Shown piece after piece: positions 42,077-53,222 of a stretch of 64,000 nt of DNA. Source of the DNA: Hermatobates lingyangjiaoensis (taxonomy: Eukaryota > Arthropoda > Insecta > Hemiptera > Hermatobatidae). The DNA is taken from contig JAPFBL010000008.1 of assembly GCA_026182355.1 (NCBI GenBank), forward strand, positions 1,427,501-1,491,500. Direction: 5' to 3'. The notes under the pieces are model-generated. The model was not told the DNA's origin and searched no databases. It saw only the letters and a list, made by a program, of their open reading frames with translations. Positions within the stretch are counted from its first letter, which is position 1; each line of letters opens with the position of its first letter. The translations under genes were made by a program, and so were the position numbers.

Positions 42077-44165
42077 TTACTTTACTATAAGTAAAGTATA
42101 GTGATTGGTGAAAAAATTCGATCTCGAGATTTTGACGGAATTACATGTCTTGAGGTCCCAGAAGTCGTTTTATCAAGTTTTTTCGATGATGTCTGTATTT
42201 GTGTGTGTGGGGGTGGGTGGATGGGTGAGTGTGTTAGCATTGCATGTTATCACACTAGGGTCCAGAATTTTTGATGGATCAAGTTGATATTTTACACAAA
42301 ACTGGGCCCCATAGTGTAGGTGATCCCTATTGTTTGGGAAGAATTATGCTTGACGGGAAAGTCACTTTTTTTGCCAACAACGGATTTTTAGAAAACAATT
42401 TTTTTTATCTAAATCTGTTAACTCTAAAGTTTTGAAATTTGGGTATAATTTTTGAGGTCACTAATGGAATAAATGAAAAATATATTCAGAATTTTAAAAC
42501 AAAGGGAAATATTTTTTATTCAATAAAATGTAAAAATTTTGACTTATAATTCAATCTCAAAGCTTAATTTAATATAAGCTATAATTCAATGCAAGCCATA
42601 CCGTTTACCACATCAAAATGAAACTAAGCCTAAAAATAGAACATTATGTGAAAAATGAGTTGAGATATTTTTTTTCAAAATTACATTCACCAAAGGGGCG
42701 TTAAAGTACGATTTCTGTTTTCAGAAAATGTTTTTTGACGCTAAACGGCTCATTAAAAAATCATGAAAATTTGACCAATAATGGAACAAAAAATTAGCAA
42801 TTTATAAAAAAAATTCATGAAATTTCAAATACGGCGAAGAGCAATAAAGTTATAAAAACTGTTTGTTTATCGTAAACTAAGGGATCATTTGCTATACTTG
42901 TCGATTTTTTTATATTTTTTACATTGTTTACATTGACTTAGAATTTTTTCAATAAATTCACCGATATAATATTATGTTTTGAGGTATAATGAAAATTTTT
43001 AAATGATTTACGACTTATATGTGATGTAAGAAGAATAAAATTTGTATATGTAAAAAGTCAACATCAATAGAGCATATGAAACATATAATTTGTGATCCTT
43101 TTTATGGTATGATGGGTTTGTCTAACAAATTGTTCTAATCAATCTATATTTTGCATAATTAATATCTGAATATCAGATGCTGATATTTTTACGTTTATAA
43201 ATACCATTATTTTTGGGTATTATTGAAGTTATTGGATGAAATTTTTCGTTCTATAGAAGGGCTTCTATGTTTTTGTATAATTTCCAGTTTTTTCACTATT
43301 CTAGTCTAATAGTTCAAACCATTATTTTTAAAAATTAAAAATTAGCTTCCAGCTTTTAAATTTAGAATTATACAGAGAAGTCGGCTTTGAACTTGATTTA
43401 AGAATGCAAAAGTGGCTAATTACCAATATATTTTCTCACAATGTACATTTATAGTAAACTTAGAGTACAGCACGTTGAAAAAATACCATCACTCAGAGTA
43501 AATTGGTATTTTATGATTTTTGACTAAGGAAAAGAAAAGTGAGTTTTTAAAAAACTCTAGCATGCCATTAAATTGCCAGTATAATAATTTCATAAAATAT
43601 CAAAAATGTAGAACATCATTTAGAATTAAAAAAAATTCTTTTAAAAATAATAAATGAAATTATCCTACAACTTAAATTAATAATTATCTGAAAACGACAT
43701 TTTTTTTACAAGTTTTTGATATTTCAGACAAAAACTTTGTAATGTTTTTAAAATACTTAAAATATTTTCAAGTTCAAACGGGAAAATTTGTCTTAAGTAT
43801 TAAATGTAGAAGGAGGTCAGATAATCTATGTAAGAGATCCACGGACTATTGGAGCAAAAGCCATGCTCTCTTGCAGAAAATTACTTCGTATAAGCAAATT
43901 TTCACTTTGGCTTTTAATAATGTTTTTACTGCCGTAGTTACACTAATGATTGTATATCCATTAATTTTGTAACATACAAAAAAGGTTTATCTATTTATAA
44001 GTGGATCAATCACTATCTGTACTATCTCAGGAATGAAAGACTAATAAACATCTCCCATTTAGACGATTATATTATGCTTAAAATGGGGTATTATATATTA
44101 TACACCCAAGAAGTTTGATATTAAGTTTACTTATAGTAAAGTTGAGTGTAGTCTACTTTAGATTA
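42077..44165 (+). mobile_element. HINE-like element, copy 3 (long subfamily)
   Basis: Same ends and block order as copies 1 and 2, but ~2.09 kb because of about 430 extra bases in the second half (roughly 43080-43560), shared with copy 4. 5' ttactttactataagtaaag, microsatellite at 42195-42230, 3' acttatagtaaagttgagtg with hairpin arms AGTGTAG/CTACTT partly decayed. More diverged than copies 1 and 2. No protein of note. Confidence 0.65.
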
Positions 44166-44169
44166 TTTT

Positions 44170-44560
44170 TCTAAATAAATCTGTTCTTTTTTGTTTTGTA
44201 AAGAATCTTAATATTTTAGATTAAAATTGAAACTTGGGAAGGTATTTTCTTGTTATTCATGTCAGGAAATCGCTAAAATCAATTCATTCTCATAGTAATA
44301 ATAAAATATTTAAATTTCAAAAAAATTCAGGAATTTAAAATATTAGAAAAGGAAATTTTATTCTGGAAGGGGCTTTCAATTATGATTCATCTACAGAAAT
44401 TGGGTCAGATTCTCCTGTTTGATTCATTTTATTTTCATTGCAATAACAGATGGTTACAGCTGCATGCAAATAAATGAATATGTTCAATTCATTTGCATTG
44501 AGTTAAATAACTTACATAGTAACACTGATTGTACCTTTCCAGATTTTTAGTTTTTTACGG
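44170..44560. other. AT-rich, nothing supported
   Basis: No feature seen. Confidence 0.4.
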
Positions 44561-44564
44561 TGAG

Positions 44565-44852
44565 TTTTAGCAAAATCCGAGGTTAACCGAGGTTTGATAC
44601 CCACTCTGGCCTTCGAATTATTCAAGCGGGTGTTGAAACAAAATCTGAGCACACGTCGCTCCTCGGAGAGGACGTAAGCCTTCGATTCCTGGCCTGTTCT
44701 ATACCAGATACTCATTAAAAACCTTTTAGAGGTACTCTAAACACACTTGATTTAGGCATTTATGATGTTCGTTGAATATTCATCTTTGTGTTATAACAAA
44801 AGGCCAATATTTGGTCTATGTGTGTCCTCGACACTGCAACCGAACCTAACCT
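44565..44852 (+). mobile_element. tRNA-derived SINE copy
   Basis: ccgaggtttgatacccactc (near-consensus B box), attattcaagcgggtg, cagatactcattaaaaacc, taacaaaaggccaatatttg, ctgcaaccgaacctaacc tail. Confidence 0.7.
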
Positions 44853-45183
44853 TCTCTCCTGATATGAGTATTTTATAAAAAAAAAAAGTAAAAAGAGATT
44901 GCAATATTGAAATAAAATGCACTAAATTTTATTACTACTAAATAAATTTTACTACTTGTGCTTGAACAATGATTACATTACCATTATAATTGGCAGAATA
45001 CACATAATCATATTTAAATTTAGGATTCCTGAAACTGATTATCAGACCAAAACTCTTTAATAATGGGTTTATTAAAATTAAGTATGTACTTTCATTATTT
45101 GGCAATGAGAGTGATAATGTGTTGTTTAGTTGTTTTCTGACGTTATTTTAGAAACTTTTACGAGTACATTTATACTATTGTGT

Positions 45184-45424
45184 TTATATATATATATATA
45201 TATATATATAAAGACTTCACATAAACACGTGAAATAACAATCAATGATCAAACCACAATAAGAAAATGGGAAAAAAAGACTAAGATCTTTCAACCGTAAC
45301 AAGCGGTCTTCGTCAGAGTTGGGTTTTTGACTCTGACGAAGACCGCTTGTTACGGTTGAAAGATCTTAGTCTTGTTTTCCCATTTTCTTATTGTGGTTTG
45401 ATCATTGATATATATATATATATA
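45184..45424. mobile_element. near-perfect palindrome of two PLE family A ends
   Basis: A minus-strand end (45210-45318) and a plus-strand end (45321-45410) are joined with almost no spacer: cgtcagagttgggtttttga then ctctgacg. Each arm contains a complete hammerhead and tail, and (TA)n lies on both sides (45186-45210, 45410-45424). No coding sequence exists, so this is the minimal form of the foldback. Confidence 0.85.
45278..45372. ncRNA. two divergent hammerhead motifs (family A)
   Basis: Minus: CTGACGA at 45310-45316; plus: CTGACGA at 45333-45339. Both have stem II GACC/GGTT, GAAA and the AGAUCU palindrome. The plus copy keeps GACT/AGTC for stem I; on the minus copy the upstream strand is interrupted by the junction. 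Confidence 0.65.
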
Positions 45425-45429
45425 GGTAA

Positions 45430-45650
45430 AAATATGATCCAAAACGGATAAATAAAGTTCAGTGTAGATAAAAGAACATAGAGGCATTAGTGATACACAC
45501 TAACAGTCTCCAGTTTTCGGTTTGAACAGTCTTCAGGAGAGATAAGAGAGGGAAAGGAAGACGGTTCAAACCGACAATTAGAGACTGTAAGTGTATGTTT
45601 TTAATTTCTCTATATTTCTTCATCTAAATTGAACTCTATATATAAAGGTG
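45430..45650. mobile_element. PLE family D-type end foldback
   Basis: tacacactaacagtctccag, cagtcttcaggagagataag on the minus side, and gaagacggttcaaaccgaca, gagactgtaagtgtatg on the plus side are inverted copies. The tails read ttctctatatttcttcatc and its complement. The minus hammerhead (45505-45540) has CTGAAGA and GAAAA; the plus copy has lost CTG. Confidence 0.65.
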
Positions 45651-45730
45651 TTTTTGTTCTTGACCAGAATTAATAATAATTACTCTTCTTCTTCTTCTCG
45701 AGATTTGCTCAGGGTCATCCTGACTGACTG
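45645..45730 (-). mobile_element. PLE 'family G' end fragment
   Basis: gttcttgaccagaattaata, ttctcgagatttgctcaggg match the ends at 4740-4900 and 52557-52715. Confidence 0.45.
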
Positions 45731-47904
45731 ACTTAGTACAAAGAGATATAAGGAAGTTTAAATAGCAAAATGATATTGCTTTCCTAACAGTAAAGTTGAT
45801 GCTATTCTCTACTATCCGAATACTGTGCTTTGTCTCTAGTATTTTATTATTTAATACGTTTGTAAAGTAATCAAAATATAAAAGAAATCATAAGCATAAA
45901 AATATGTATTTAAAAAATCTTTTTTAGTTTTGCATAGTTTTAAACATCTAAATTATTGGGAGATAAAACCGTAAAGAATGCAAACATTACTCAAAGTAAA
46001 CTTTGACAATGGAATGTAAAGGCGATTGTGAGAGAAAGGTGGTGACCAAAGGAACACTGCAGCATTCAACTGTTTGTCTTGGGCGTCTTCAATCGTGATG
46101 GAGAATGCTAGTTTAAGTTGAAGCTGTAGTTTCTTTCATATTCTAAAAATCTTGTCGTAAGAATCTGCTGTATTATTGGAATAAAAGTTGATCCACTAGT
46201 CAATCCCCTTGTCTAGATAATATTTAGTATTGAATCGCCCTTCATTTTCATTCTCAGGTCTTCCGTGTTTACTCATATATTTAGCTTATATTCACCTGTC
46301 GCCCTAGCAGTGTTTTGAAAGTATCAATAAGGTAATTATGTTAATAAAACATCCATTGAAATCGTTACAGCAAAATATGTCATTTATAAACATGAGTTAT
46401 AGTTCGCATAATCATTAAAAAATGCCGAGGTTATGAAGTAGCAAAATACCAGGAAAGTTCTTGTGGCAGACATTGCAATGATGATGGTTTTTACTTTTTT
46501 ATGTTTGCAATATATTTTTGAAGAATATAGTTTGAATCTTTTACATCACCGTATATACAGGCATCAGTTGAACTAATTATTACACTTGTTCTTGTCTTTA
46601 TATTTATACGTTGTGTGTATCATTATTAAGTTCTTCTAACTATTACACTGTGATAAGATTCAACTCTTAAGCAGCACACGCACATTCTGGGTTCGTGTTA
46701 TGGTGCCTACTGTATGTTAGATTTCAGGGCTATTTCCTGCTTACATTTAGTTTTATTTATATAGAAAAATAAGTGTGATAATAGATTAGATGATACTTTT
46801 AAAGGAGAATGATACAATTTAAAATAAGAGTGATACATGTATTAGACTTATTTTAGCAAAAATGTTTGTTTCATGTACTAAACAAACCTTACCTTAAAAG
46901 TTAAATTTTTGCTAGTACATGAAGAAGAGTTAGGCATATAATCTAATCATTTTTTGAATCTTTCCTCTTTCTGAAAATTTGTTATATATACTGGATATTT
47001 AGAATATTTAGTTTGCATTTGCAAATGAGCAACTGGGGAAAAACGATAGCGCTATCGAGGAATGTGGCAAATGGGCCAACTGATAATAGGGGTTAACTTT
47101 ATTTTCATGCTTCTATAGTACCAAGAATTAATATTTGTCACATCTTTGGAGATGTCAATATTATTTTAACTGTTTAATAATCTATTTCAATATAAAAAGT
47201 AATATAAAATTGAAAAATAAACGATAATGTCATTTGCGAGGTCAGGAGATCAAGATAAGGGAGTTTGTTTGTCAATTAAGGAGCGATGTGAGGTTTCAAA
47301 GTCCTTCCAGTGATGATAAGGAGGCTATGATTGCTGGCTCATGTCGGGAACATTTCTAAGGTCACTCTTCTCTCAAAAAAAAAATTTTTTAGAAGTAAGA
47401 CAGTTCTCACTTAACCATGTTCTCCTAGCCACGACATTCTTTTTATGCGTGATTTTATTGACAAGAAAGGAGAAAGTGATTTTTTTAAGGATTTCAATTA
47501 TGAATTTTTATGCTCTTATAATTTGTTTTATACATTAAATTTCATAGAGTATATGAGTACTGAATAATGCTGACACATAGAGACACATACATAGATACAC
47601 AGACGCACACATATATACATCCAAACAAATCTATATTAGCTTTATAAGCTCATTACTTTAGCTTAGTACTGTCCTGTAGTATAATATACACATTATTATT
47701 ACTGTTTCTATATCAAATCCTACTTTACAACGACAAAACAATGTTATCCAGTTTGTATTCTTCTATTACAAATCTCTGAAATATTTTCATTTTTGAAACT
47801 GATACTCAATATATTTAATATGAATGGAAAAAACGAAAAATTAAGTTTAGAGCAATACCTATTAGAAATACATCAGTGGAAATGGAGTCATTTAGAAATC
47901 CCCA
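45731..47904. other. AT-rich region, nothing supported
   Basis: Only short fortuitous frames. No motif, tRNA or repeat that I can support. Confidence 0.4.
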
Positions 47905-48040
47905 ACTGGGTTTTTGAGTCTGACGAAGATCATTTAAGGTTAAAAGATCTTAGTCTTGTTTCCCATTTCTTATAATGGTTTGATTATTGATTGTAATTTC
48001 ATGTGTTTATGTGAAATCTTTATATCTATATATAAGTTAT
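47905..48040 (+). mobile_element. PLE family A end
   Basis: tgggtttttgagtctgacga, ttagtcttgtttcccatttc, ggtttgattattgattgt, then the tcatgtgtttatgtgaaatc hairpin and a TA run. Hammerhead region 47915-47956: CTGACGA intact, stem II and GAAA decayed (ggttaaaag). Confidence 0.6.
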
Positions 48041-48149
48041 CTGGTAGCAAACAACCACATTCTTTATTCCAGAGGCAGCTGCACCAGACAAGAGTGTTGA
48101 ACTCAAAGTGCATTGTATGCTATAAAACTTTATATAAGAGCTAGCGCTG

Positions 48150-48245
48150 CGCCGCAGCTACAGTCTTGTCAAACCTTCCGTAGAGTCTTGTCCAAACTCT
48201 CATTCAGTCTTGTCGAATCCTTAGTCTTGTCTCAGGAGTCTTATG
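48150..48245. repeat. short spaced repeat 'agtcttgtc' x5
   Basis: The nonamer agtcttgtc (or a one-base variant) occurs five times between 48160 and 48232 at 19-26 base spacing. Origin unknown. Confidence 0.5.
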
Positions 48246-48329
48246 ATCAACTGATTATTGTATTATTTCTTATAATATATATATATATTTTTCATTAGAC
48301 AGACTCTTATTAGAATAATCTAATAGTAA

Positions 48330-48425
48330 AGTATTAACTAATACTGTAAACATAACATACTAATACTAATACTACTAATACTAGTAGTATTAGTGCTAAT
48401 ACATACTAATACTAGCACCATAACA
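48330..48425. repeat. (ACTAAT)n-like microsatellite with internal palindrome
   Basis: ctaatactaatactactaat followed by its complement actagtagtattag. Confidence 0.7.
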
Positions 48426-48518
48426 TAAGTAATTAGTGAATAAAAACTTTTTTAAAAGACAGTATTGAGAGGAAAGAACATAACTTATATATATATATAT
48501 ATATATATATATTCGTAT

Positions 48519-48680
48519 ATTTGGGGAACAGTCCTTCATTTATACATGTGAGATTAAATTTTCTGCCCACTTTTGTCTTAATTAGTTTTTTGGATTTCTT
48601 TTCCAAATCTCGAAGTCTTACTTTAATTTCTTTGGGAACTAGGTGTAATAACTCACCATATGTTTTGTTGTCCATTTTTT
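48519..48680 (-). pseudogene. PLE family B N-terminal ORF piece downstream of the hammerhead
   Basis: Minus frame MDNKTYGELLHLVPKEIK, VRLRDLEKKSKKLIKT, FNLTCINEGLFPKYTNI, then IYIY into (TA)n. It follows the RT-endonuclease ORF in the same orientation, so the element's end repeats its own beginning, as in PLE pLTRs. The plus-strand counterpart (50868-50998) stops after KFNLT. Confidence 0.65.
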
Positions 48681-48687
48681 TATTTTT

Positions 48688-48725
48688 ACCGACGTTTCGG
48701 TCTTCTTCGACCATCTACTGGGTGA
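48688..48725 (-). ncRNA. hammerhead-like motif (family B)
   Basis: Minus strand: CAGTAGA in place of CUGANGA, T, stem II GGTC/GACC with loop GAAGAA, GAAA, ACGU palindrome, C, GG. The plus counterpart at 50817-50865 reads CAGTTAGA. The 3' half is perfect, the 5' core is altered in both. Confidence 0.5.
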
Positions 48726-48839
48726 TTTTAGAACACATACTATTTTAACAAATTTAACATTTTTAACAAAAACTAAATTTTAACGCTCGACTAACAAAAT
48801 AAAAATGTAAACAATTAAACTGGCAGGTTGCAATTCCTG

Positions 48840-50548
48840 TTACACACAGACAGGTGTGTCTTCAGTTTCTTCATTCCTTGTTGAATTTCCTATATGTAGA
48901 GGTTGGAATTGTCCCATGTGCAACTTCAATATGTTTGCAAAACTTGCAGTTTGATTATTGATACTGGGTCTCTTTTCCAAAATATTCAGGGCCTCTACAA
49001 TACCTAATCTGCTGTGATCGCGTTCTTGATATAGTATTTCGGTATTGTTTGTAAGCATTTCCCTGGTCAGCTTCACTTTATGTAACCTTTCTGTGTGGTC
49101 CTTAGGTCCTCCTGCAGCTAGGTGCATCGTGAGGCGTCTGGATAAAGTTGTGGTTGTTGCACCAATGTAAGTGGAGTTTAGGAGTTCGCAGTCTCCTATT
49201 TTGCAGTGATATCTATACACTACATTGGTGCGCTGCAATTGTGGTTTCACAGAAAGGTTATTTTTTAAGATTAAATTAGTTGTACTTAAATGCTTGTAGT
49301 ATATGCTGATTTTCAGTCTGTCGTGGGTTTTTACGCATGCAGTGTTGGCCTTGATGATTTCTTTCAATATGCGTTCATCTGTTTTGTAGGCACTTGAATA
49401 TTGATTTTTATAAAATATGGTGTGTGTCTCTCCTTGTCTTCCTGCATCTTGTTTCTCCTTGTCTTCACACCTTTTATTAAAATTGTTTAAATATTTCTTC
49501 ACAATGGTGTCGAATTGCCTATTACTGTATCCGTTGTTAACCAGGACTTGCTGTATTCTTTGAGTTTCTTTATGAAATATGTTCCAATTGGATGAAGTCT
49601 TATAGGCTCTATGGATTAGGGCTTTGACTGTTCCATCCTGATAACGTTGCGGGCATTCACCTTTTGCATTTAAGTATATACCTCCATGTGTAGGTTTCAC
49701 ATAAATTGAAGTTGTTAAGTCATTGTTCCTTTCAACTATTGTAACATCTAGGAAATTTATGCTCTTATTAAAAGACAGTTCTTGGGTGAACTTCAGTACC
49801 GAAGCCAATTCTAGGGCAGTTTTTAGTTGGGTAATTTGGTTGGGCTCTTCTACTACTAGGAAGCAGTCATCAACATACCTGCAATATACTTTAGGCTTGT
49901 ATAATGATTCGTCGGTTAGAACCTTATTTTCGATATGACACATATAGTAGTTGGCAAATGTCACTCCTAGTGGTGACCCCATAGCGACACCGTCAATCTG
50001 GTAATATAAGGTACCGTCTATGTGTGCGAACGGATTTTTCATGGTGCAACTGGTCAGCAGTTTTTCCATTGTTGATCTATTCATCGGTGGAGGGGGTAGT
50101 TCCGTATGGTTATAGGCTGCTTCACAAATGATGTCTATGGTTTCTTTGATCGGTATATTTGTGAATAAATTTTCTACATCTAGGGATGCCATTAATCCTT
50201 TAGGTTTGTTTGCTTTTAAAATTTCTAGAAATTCGTCTGTAGATTTAATTAGGTACTTTGCTGGTAGGTATTGGGCTATCATGTTATTCAGACTTTTAGC
50301 AACTTTGTATGTGGGAGTTGTTACTTGCGAAATGATGGGGCGCAGGGGATAGCCTTCCTTATGCGTCTTCACGTTTCCATAGATGTAGCCAGGACTGAAT
50401 TCACCTATGACTGGATTTAGAACCTTTACCTCTTTTTCTTTATTAGCTTCCTTGATGAGTTTATTAATTTCCACTTTAAGTTTATTTGTCGGGTTTTTAG
50501 TTATTCTTTGAAATTTGGTTGTATCACTTAATAAAAGGTTCAATTTTT
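48840..50548 (-). CDS. PLE family B reverse transcriptase / GIY-YIG endonuclease (5'-truncated, open)
   Basis: The longest coding region in the window, uninterrupted; the frame extends to 50636, but its first ~29 codons are antisense of the element's own C-terminus and not original protein. RT motifs in order: YGNVKTHKEGYPLRPIIS, SLDVENLFTNIPI, GVAMGSPLGVTFANYYM, the catalytic YCRYVDDCFLV, NFLDVTI and YVKPTHGG. The endonuclease follows: VYRYHCKIGDCELLNSTYIG with Cys-x4-Cys spacing, then RRLTMHL and the GIVEAL glutamate. About 569 homologous codons remain; the N-terminal region before the RT is missing. The clean frame implies recent insertion. In an intact element it would nick the target and copy PLE RNA there. 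Confidence 0.9.
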
Positions 50549-50997
50549 CCTGAATATTTTGGAAAAGAGACCCAGTATCAATAATCAAACTGCAAGTTTT
50601 GCAAACATATTGAAGTTGCACATGGGACAATTCCAACCTCTACATATAGGAAATTCAACAAGGAATGAAGAAACTGAAGACACACCTGTCTGTGTGTAAC
50701 AGGAATTGCAACCTGCCAGTTTAATTGTTTACATTTTTATTTTGTTAGTCGAGCGTTTAAAATTTAGTTTTTGTTAAAAATGTTAAATATTTGTTAAAAT
50801 AGTATGTGTTCTAAAATCACCCAGTTAGATGGTCGAAGAAGACCGAAACGTCGGTAAAAAATAAAAAAATGGACAACAAAACATATGGTGAGTTATTACA
50901 CCTAGTTCCCAAAGAAATTAAAGTAAGACTTCGAGATTTGGAAAAGAAATCCAAAAAACTAATTAAGACAAAAGTGGGCAGAAAATTTAATCTCACA

Positions 50998-51048
<51 letters not shown>

Positions 51049-51144
51049 CAGATTCAATGATATATCGACCGCTTGATAGAATAACCGATATAATAATCCC
51101 AAATCGGGATTTGGTCAATCTAGGATAAAAAATCAAACTCTCGT

Positions 51145-51185
51145 TACCAACGTTTCGGTTTTATTTAAAACCTTTTTCATAGGCC
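51145..51185 (-). ncRNA. hammerhead-like motif (family C)
   Basis: Stem II GGTTTT/AAAACC, GAAA, ACGU, U, GG on the minus strand. The 5' core is CTATGAA. Confidence 0.45.
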
Positions 51186-51474
51186 TACAAACAAAAATAA
51201 TAAGAAATCACATATCAACATCAAACATATACACGATATGAAAATAGATTGTTACAACTTATAAATATTACAAGCAGAAGTATTTCAGAGATACATAAAA
51301 CAAAATTACTTACAGAAGTAAGGATTTTTTAATTAAGAAAGTGAAATTTACATTATTTGAAGGAACAACAATGTTAACCGGACAAAACCTTCGACTAGAC
51401 TAATAAGATAACATTACAAATAACCTCAACACTGTTCACTCAAGGGAACTAAATAAATCAAGTTTCACTAAAAC

Positions 51475-52540
51475 TCAGCACAACACTCCAGAATAAATAT
51501 TACTTAAATGAGTAATATCACTTCTATGATTAATAGAACTTAGATCCTTTTTAATATATAACATCTCAAGTGTCTTCCTTCTTTGCTCATCTTTTTCTTT
51601 TTCTATTATAGTTGTATCTTCAAAATCGAACGTGTGACCTTCGTTTATGGCATGGCCAGCTAAGGGTGTTGCGTTACTTTTATTTGTTCTTATCGAATAA
51701 TTATGTTGGTACAACCTTTCTTTGAGAAAACGACTAGTTTCACCATAGTAACACTTGCCACAGGCTTTACATTTGATGGCATAAATGAGGTTACTTTGTA
51801 ACTCCTTCGGTACTTTTTCTTTGAAATTTGAAAATAAATATTTATGTTTTCTTTTATTATAAAATGCCAAGACAACATCAGGTACGTTTCGTTTGAAAAC
51901 TTTTCTAATTGATTGTGATAAGCCCTCAACATAAGGAAATTTGAAATACTTTCTATTTATAACTTCCAGTTCAGCATGATCCTCATTTGAATATGTTGGT
52001 TGCTGTCTAATATATCTTAACCAATATCGTTCAACTAAGTTCTTCGGATGACAATTTTTCTGTAATAATAATTTCACCCTTTACTTTTTTTCATTTCGAA
52101 AACATGGACTACTTATTTCAATAACTTTTTTAACCAAATTGTGGACGCAATTTAATTTTTGGTTTATAGCATGAGAAGAATGGTAGTTCAGGATTCTTCC
52201 AGCACTGGTAGGATTTTTAAACCCTTCCGTTAAGATATTGCCATTTTCACCTCTTATAACTTTCACATCTAAAAATGGTAGATTTCGATCTTTCTCTACT
52301 TCACAAGTGAATTGTAGACAATTATGAAAAGAGTTAAATATATTTAATACATTCTGTTCTTCTCCCTTTTCAATAATTAAAAATAAATCGTCCACATATA
52401 ATTTAATGAATTTCACGTTCGTACCTAATTTATTGATACTGTTTTTCAATAATTCAATCATAACTATATTTGCGAGAACTGGTGAAATTGGTGATCCCAT
52501 TGGTAATCCATATTTTTGTTTATAAATAGTACCATCATTT
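51475..52540 (-). pseudogene. PLE family C RT (C-terminal half) and GIY-YIG endonuclease, one in-frame stop
   Basis: From the truncation: KYGLPMGSPISPVLANIVM, then KLYVDDLFLII (catalytic YVDD), NLPFLDVKVI and NPTSAGRILNYHSSH. A single TAA at 52081-52083 interrupts the frame, which resumes unchanged: KLLLQKNCHPKNLVERYW, KYFKFPYVEGLSQSI, and the nuclease LIYAIKCKACGKCYYGETSR with Cys-x2-Cys and the H of RLYQH. It ends SNIYSGVLC. The nuclease motif is a divergent IYAI/YYG version of GIY/YIG. The stop makes it a recent pseudogene; the RT fingers are absent. Confidence 0.8.
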
Positions 52541-52556
52541 ATATATATATATATAT

Positions 52557-52715
52557 AAACTTTTTCTTCTTCTCGGAATTTGGTCAGGGTTAATATTTGG
52601 AATCACCTTTTTGCCTATGTCGGTGAAATATTCCAAATATAAACCCTGACCAAGTTCCGAGAAGGAGAAAAATTGTTTATTATTAATTGTGGTCAAGAAC
52701 ACAATACCTTATATA
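52557..52715. mobile_element. PLE 'family G' end foldback
   Basis: tttttcttcttctcggaatt, tggtcagggttaatatttgg and inverted ccaaatataaaccctgacca, agttccgagaaggagaaaa. (TA)n lies on both outer sides. The hammerhead region is lost at the centre. Confidence 0.65.
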
Positions 52716-52979
52716 TATATATATAAATATTGATAAAAGTATCGACAGTGAAATAAAAACAAAATTAAAGTTTAAATGTCACGTGTTATTCAAATTAGAC
52801 AGTTTTGTTGAAATTCACAGATATTTTTCCTTGTAAAATAATTCCTTATGTAAAGTTAGTTTTTCTGTTTAAAAATGTTATACTTCTATCTATGAAAAAG
52901 TTTTTCAATAAAAACCAAAAAATTGGCATTGAGAGTTTAATTTGAATCCGAAGAACTGACTGAGTCCTGATGAACTAGT

Positions 52980-53108
52980 TTTGTATATATATATATGCAG
53001 ATGAATCACAATAAACACGTGATGCAATCAATGAAAACAAACCACAAGGAAAAAAAAAGAAAACACTGTTTTCTTTTTTTTTCCTTGTGGTTTGTTTTCA
53101 TATATATA
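52980..53108. mobile_element. perfect short palindrome between (TA)n runs, family A-like tail
   Basis: Arms 53031-53064 and 53068-53100 (tgaaaacaaaccacaagg and its complement) are exact inverted repeats around a 3-base centre. The left flank aatcacaataaacacgtgat resembles the family A terminal hairpin. There is no hammerhead. Confidence 0.6.
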
Positions 53109-53179
53109 TATACAACTAAAAAATGATAGATCGGGATGCGGTCAGTTTCTTCCACTTTCAATTCAAACCTCTCATTGCC

Positions 53180-53222
53180 AACGTTTCGATTTTATTTAAA
53201 ATCTTTTTCCAAAGGCCTACAA
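53180..53222 (-). ncRNA. hammerhead-like motif (family C)
   Basis: Stem II GATTTT/AAAATC, GAAA, ACGU, U on the minus strand; CTTTGGA replaces CUGANGA. The inverted partner is at 54798-54838. Confidence 0.45.

Larger units (their letters stand above)
48487..51047 (-). mobile_element. PLE family B, near-complete copy in foldback between two (TA)n runs
   Basis: Minus order: coding region (50548-48840), spacer, hammerhead (48725-48688), N-terminal ORF piece (48680-48519) and (TA)n at 48487-48514. Its 5' end is replaced at about 50548 by an inverted copy of its own 3' part (plus strand 50549-51001), ending in (TA)n 51002-51047. The plus arm stops about 12 codons earlier than the minus arm at the TA run. 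The arms differ at few positions. Confidence 0.85.
51048..52545 (-). mobile_element. PLE family C copy 1, 5'-truncated at a (TA)n
   Basis: Minus order: RT fragment from about 52540, GIY-YIG end at 51475, a 3'UTR, a hammerhead-like motif (51185-51145), tail and (TA)n at 51002-51047, which it shares back to back with PLE family B. The 5' truncation point coincides with another (TA)n at 52541-52556. Confidence 0.8.
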
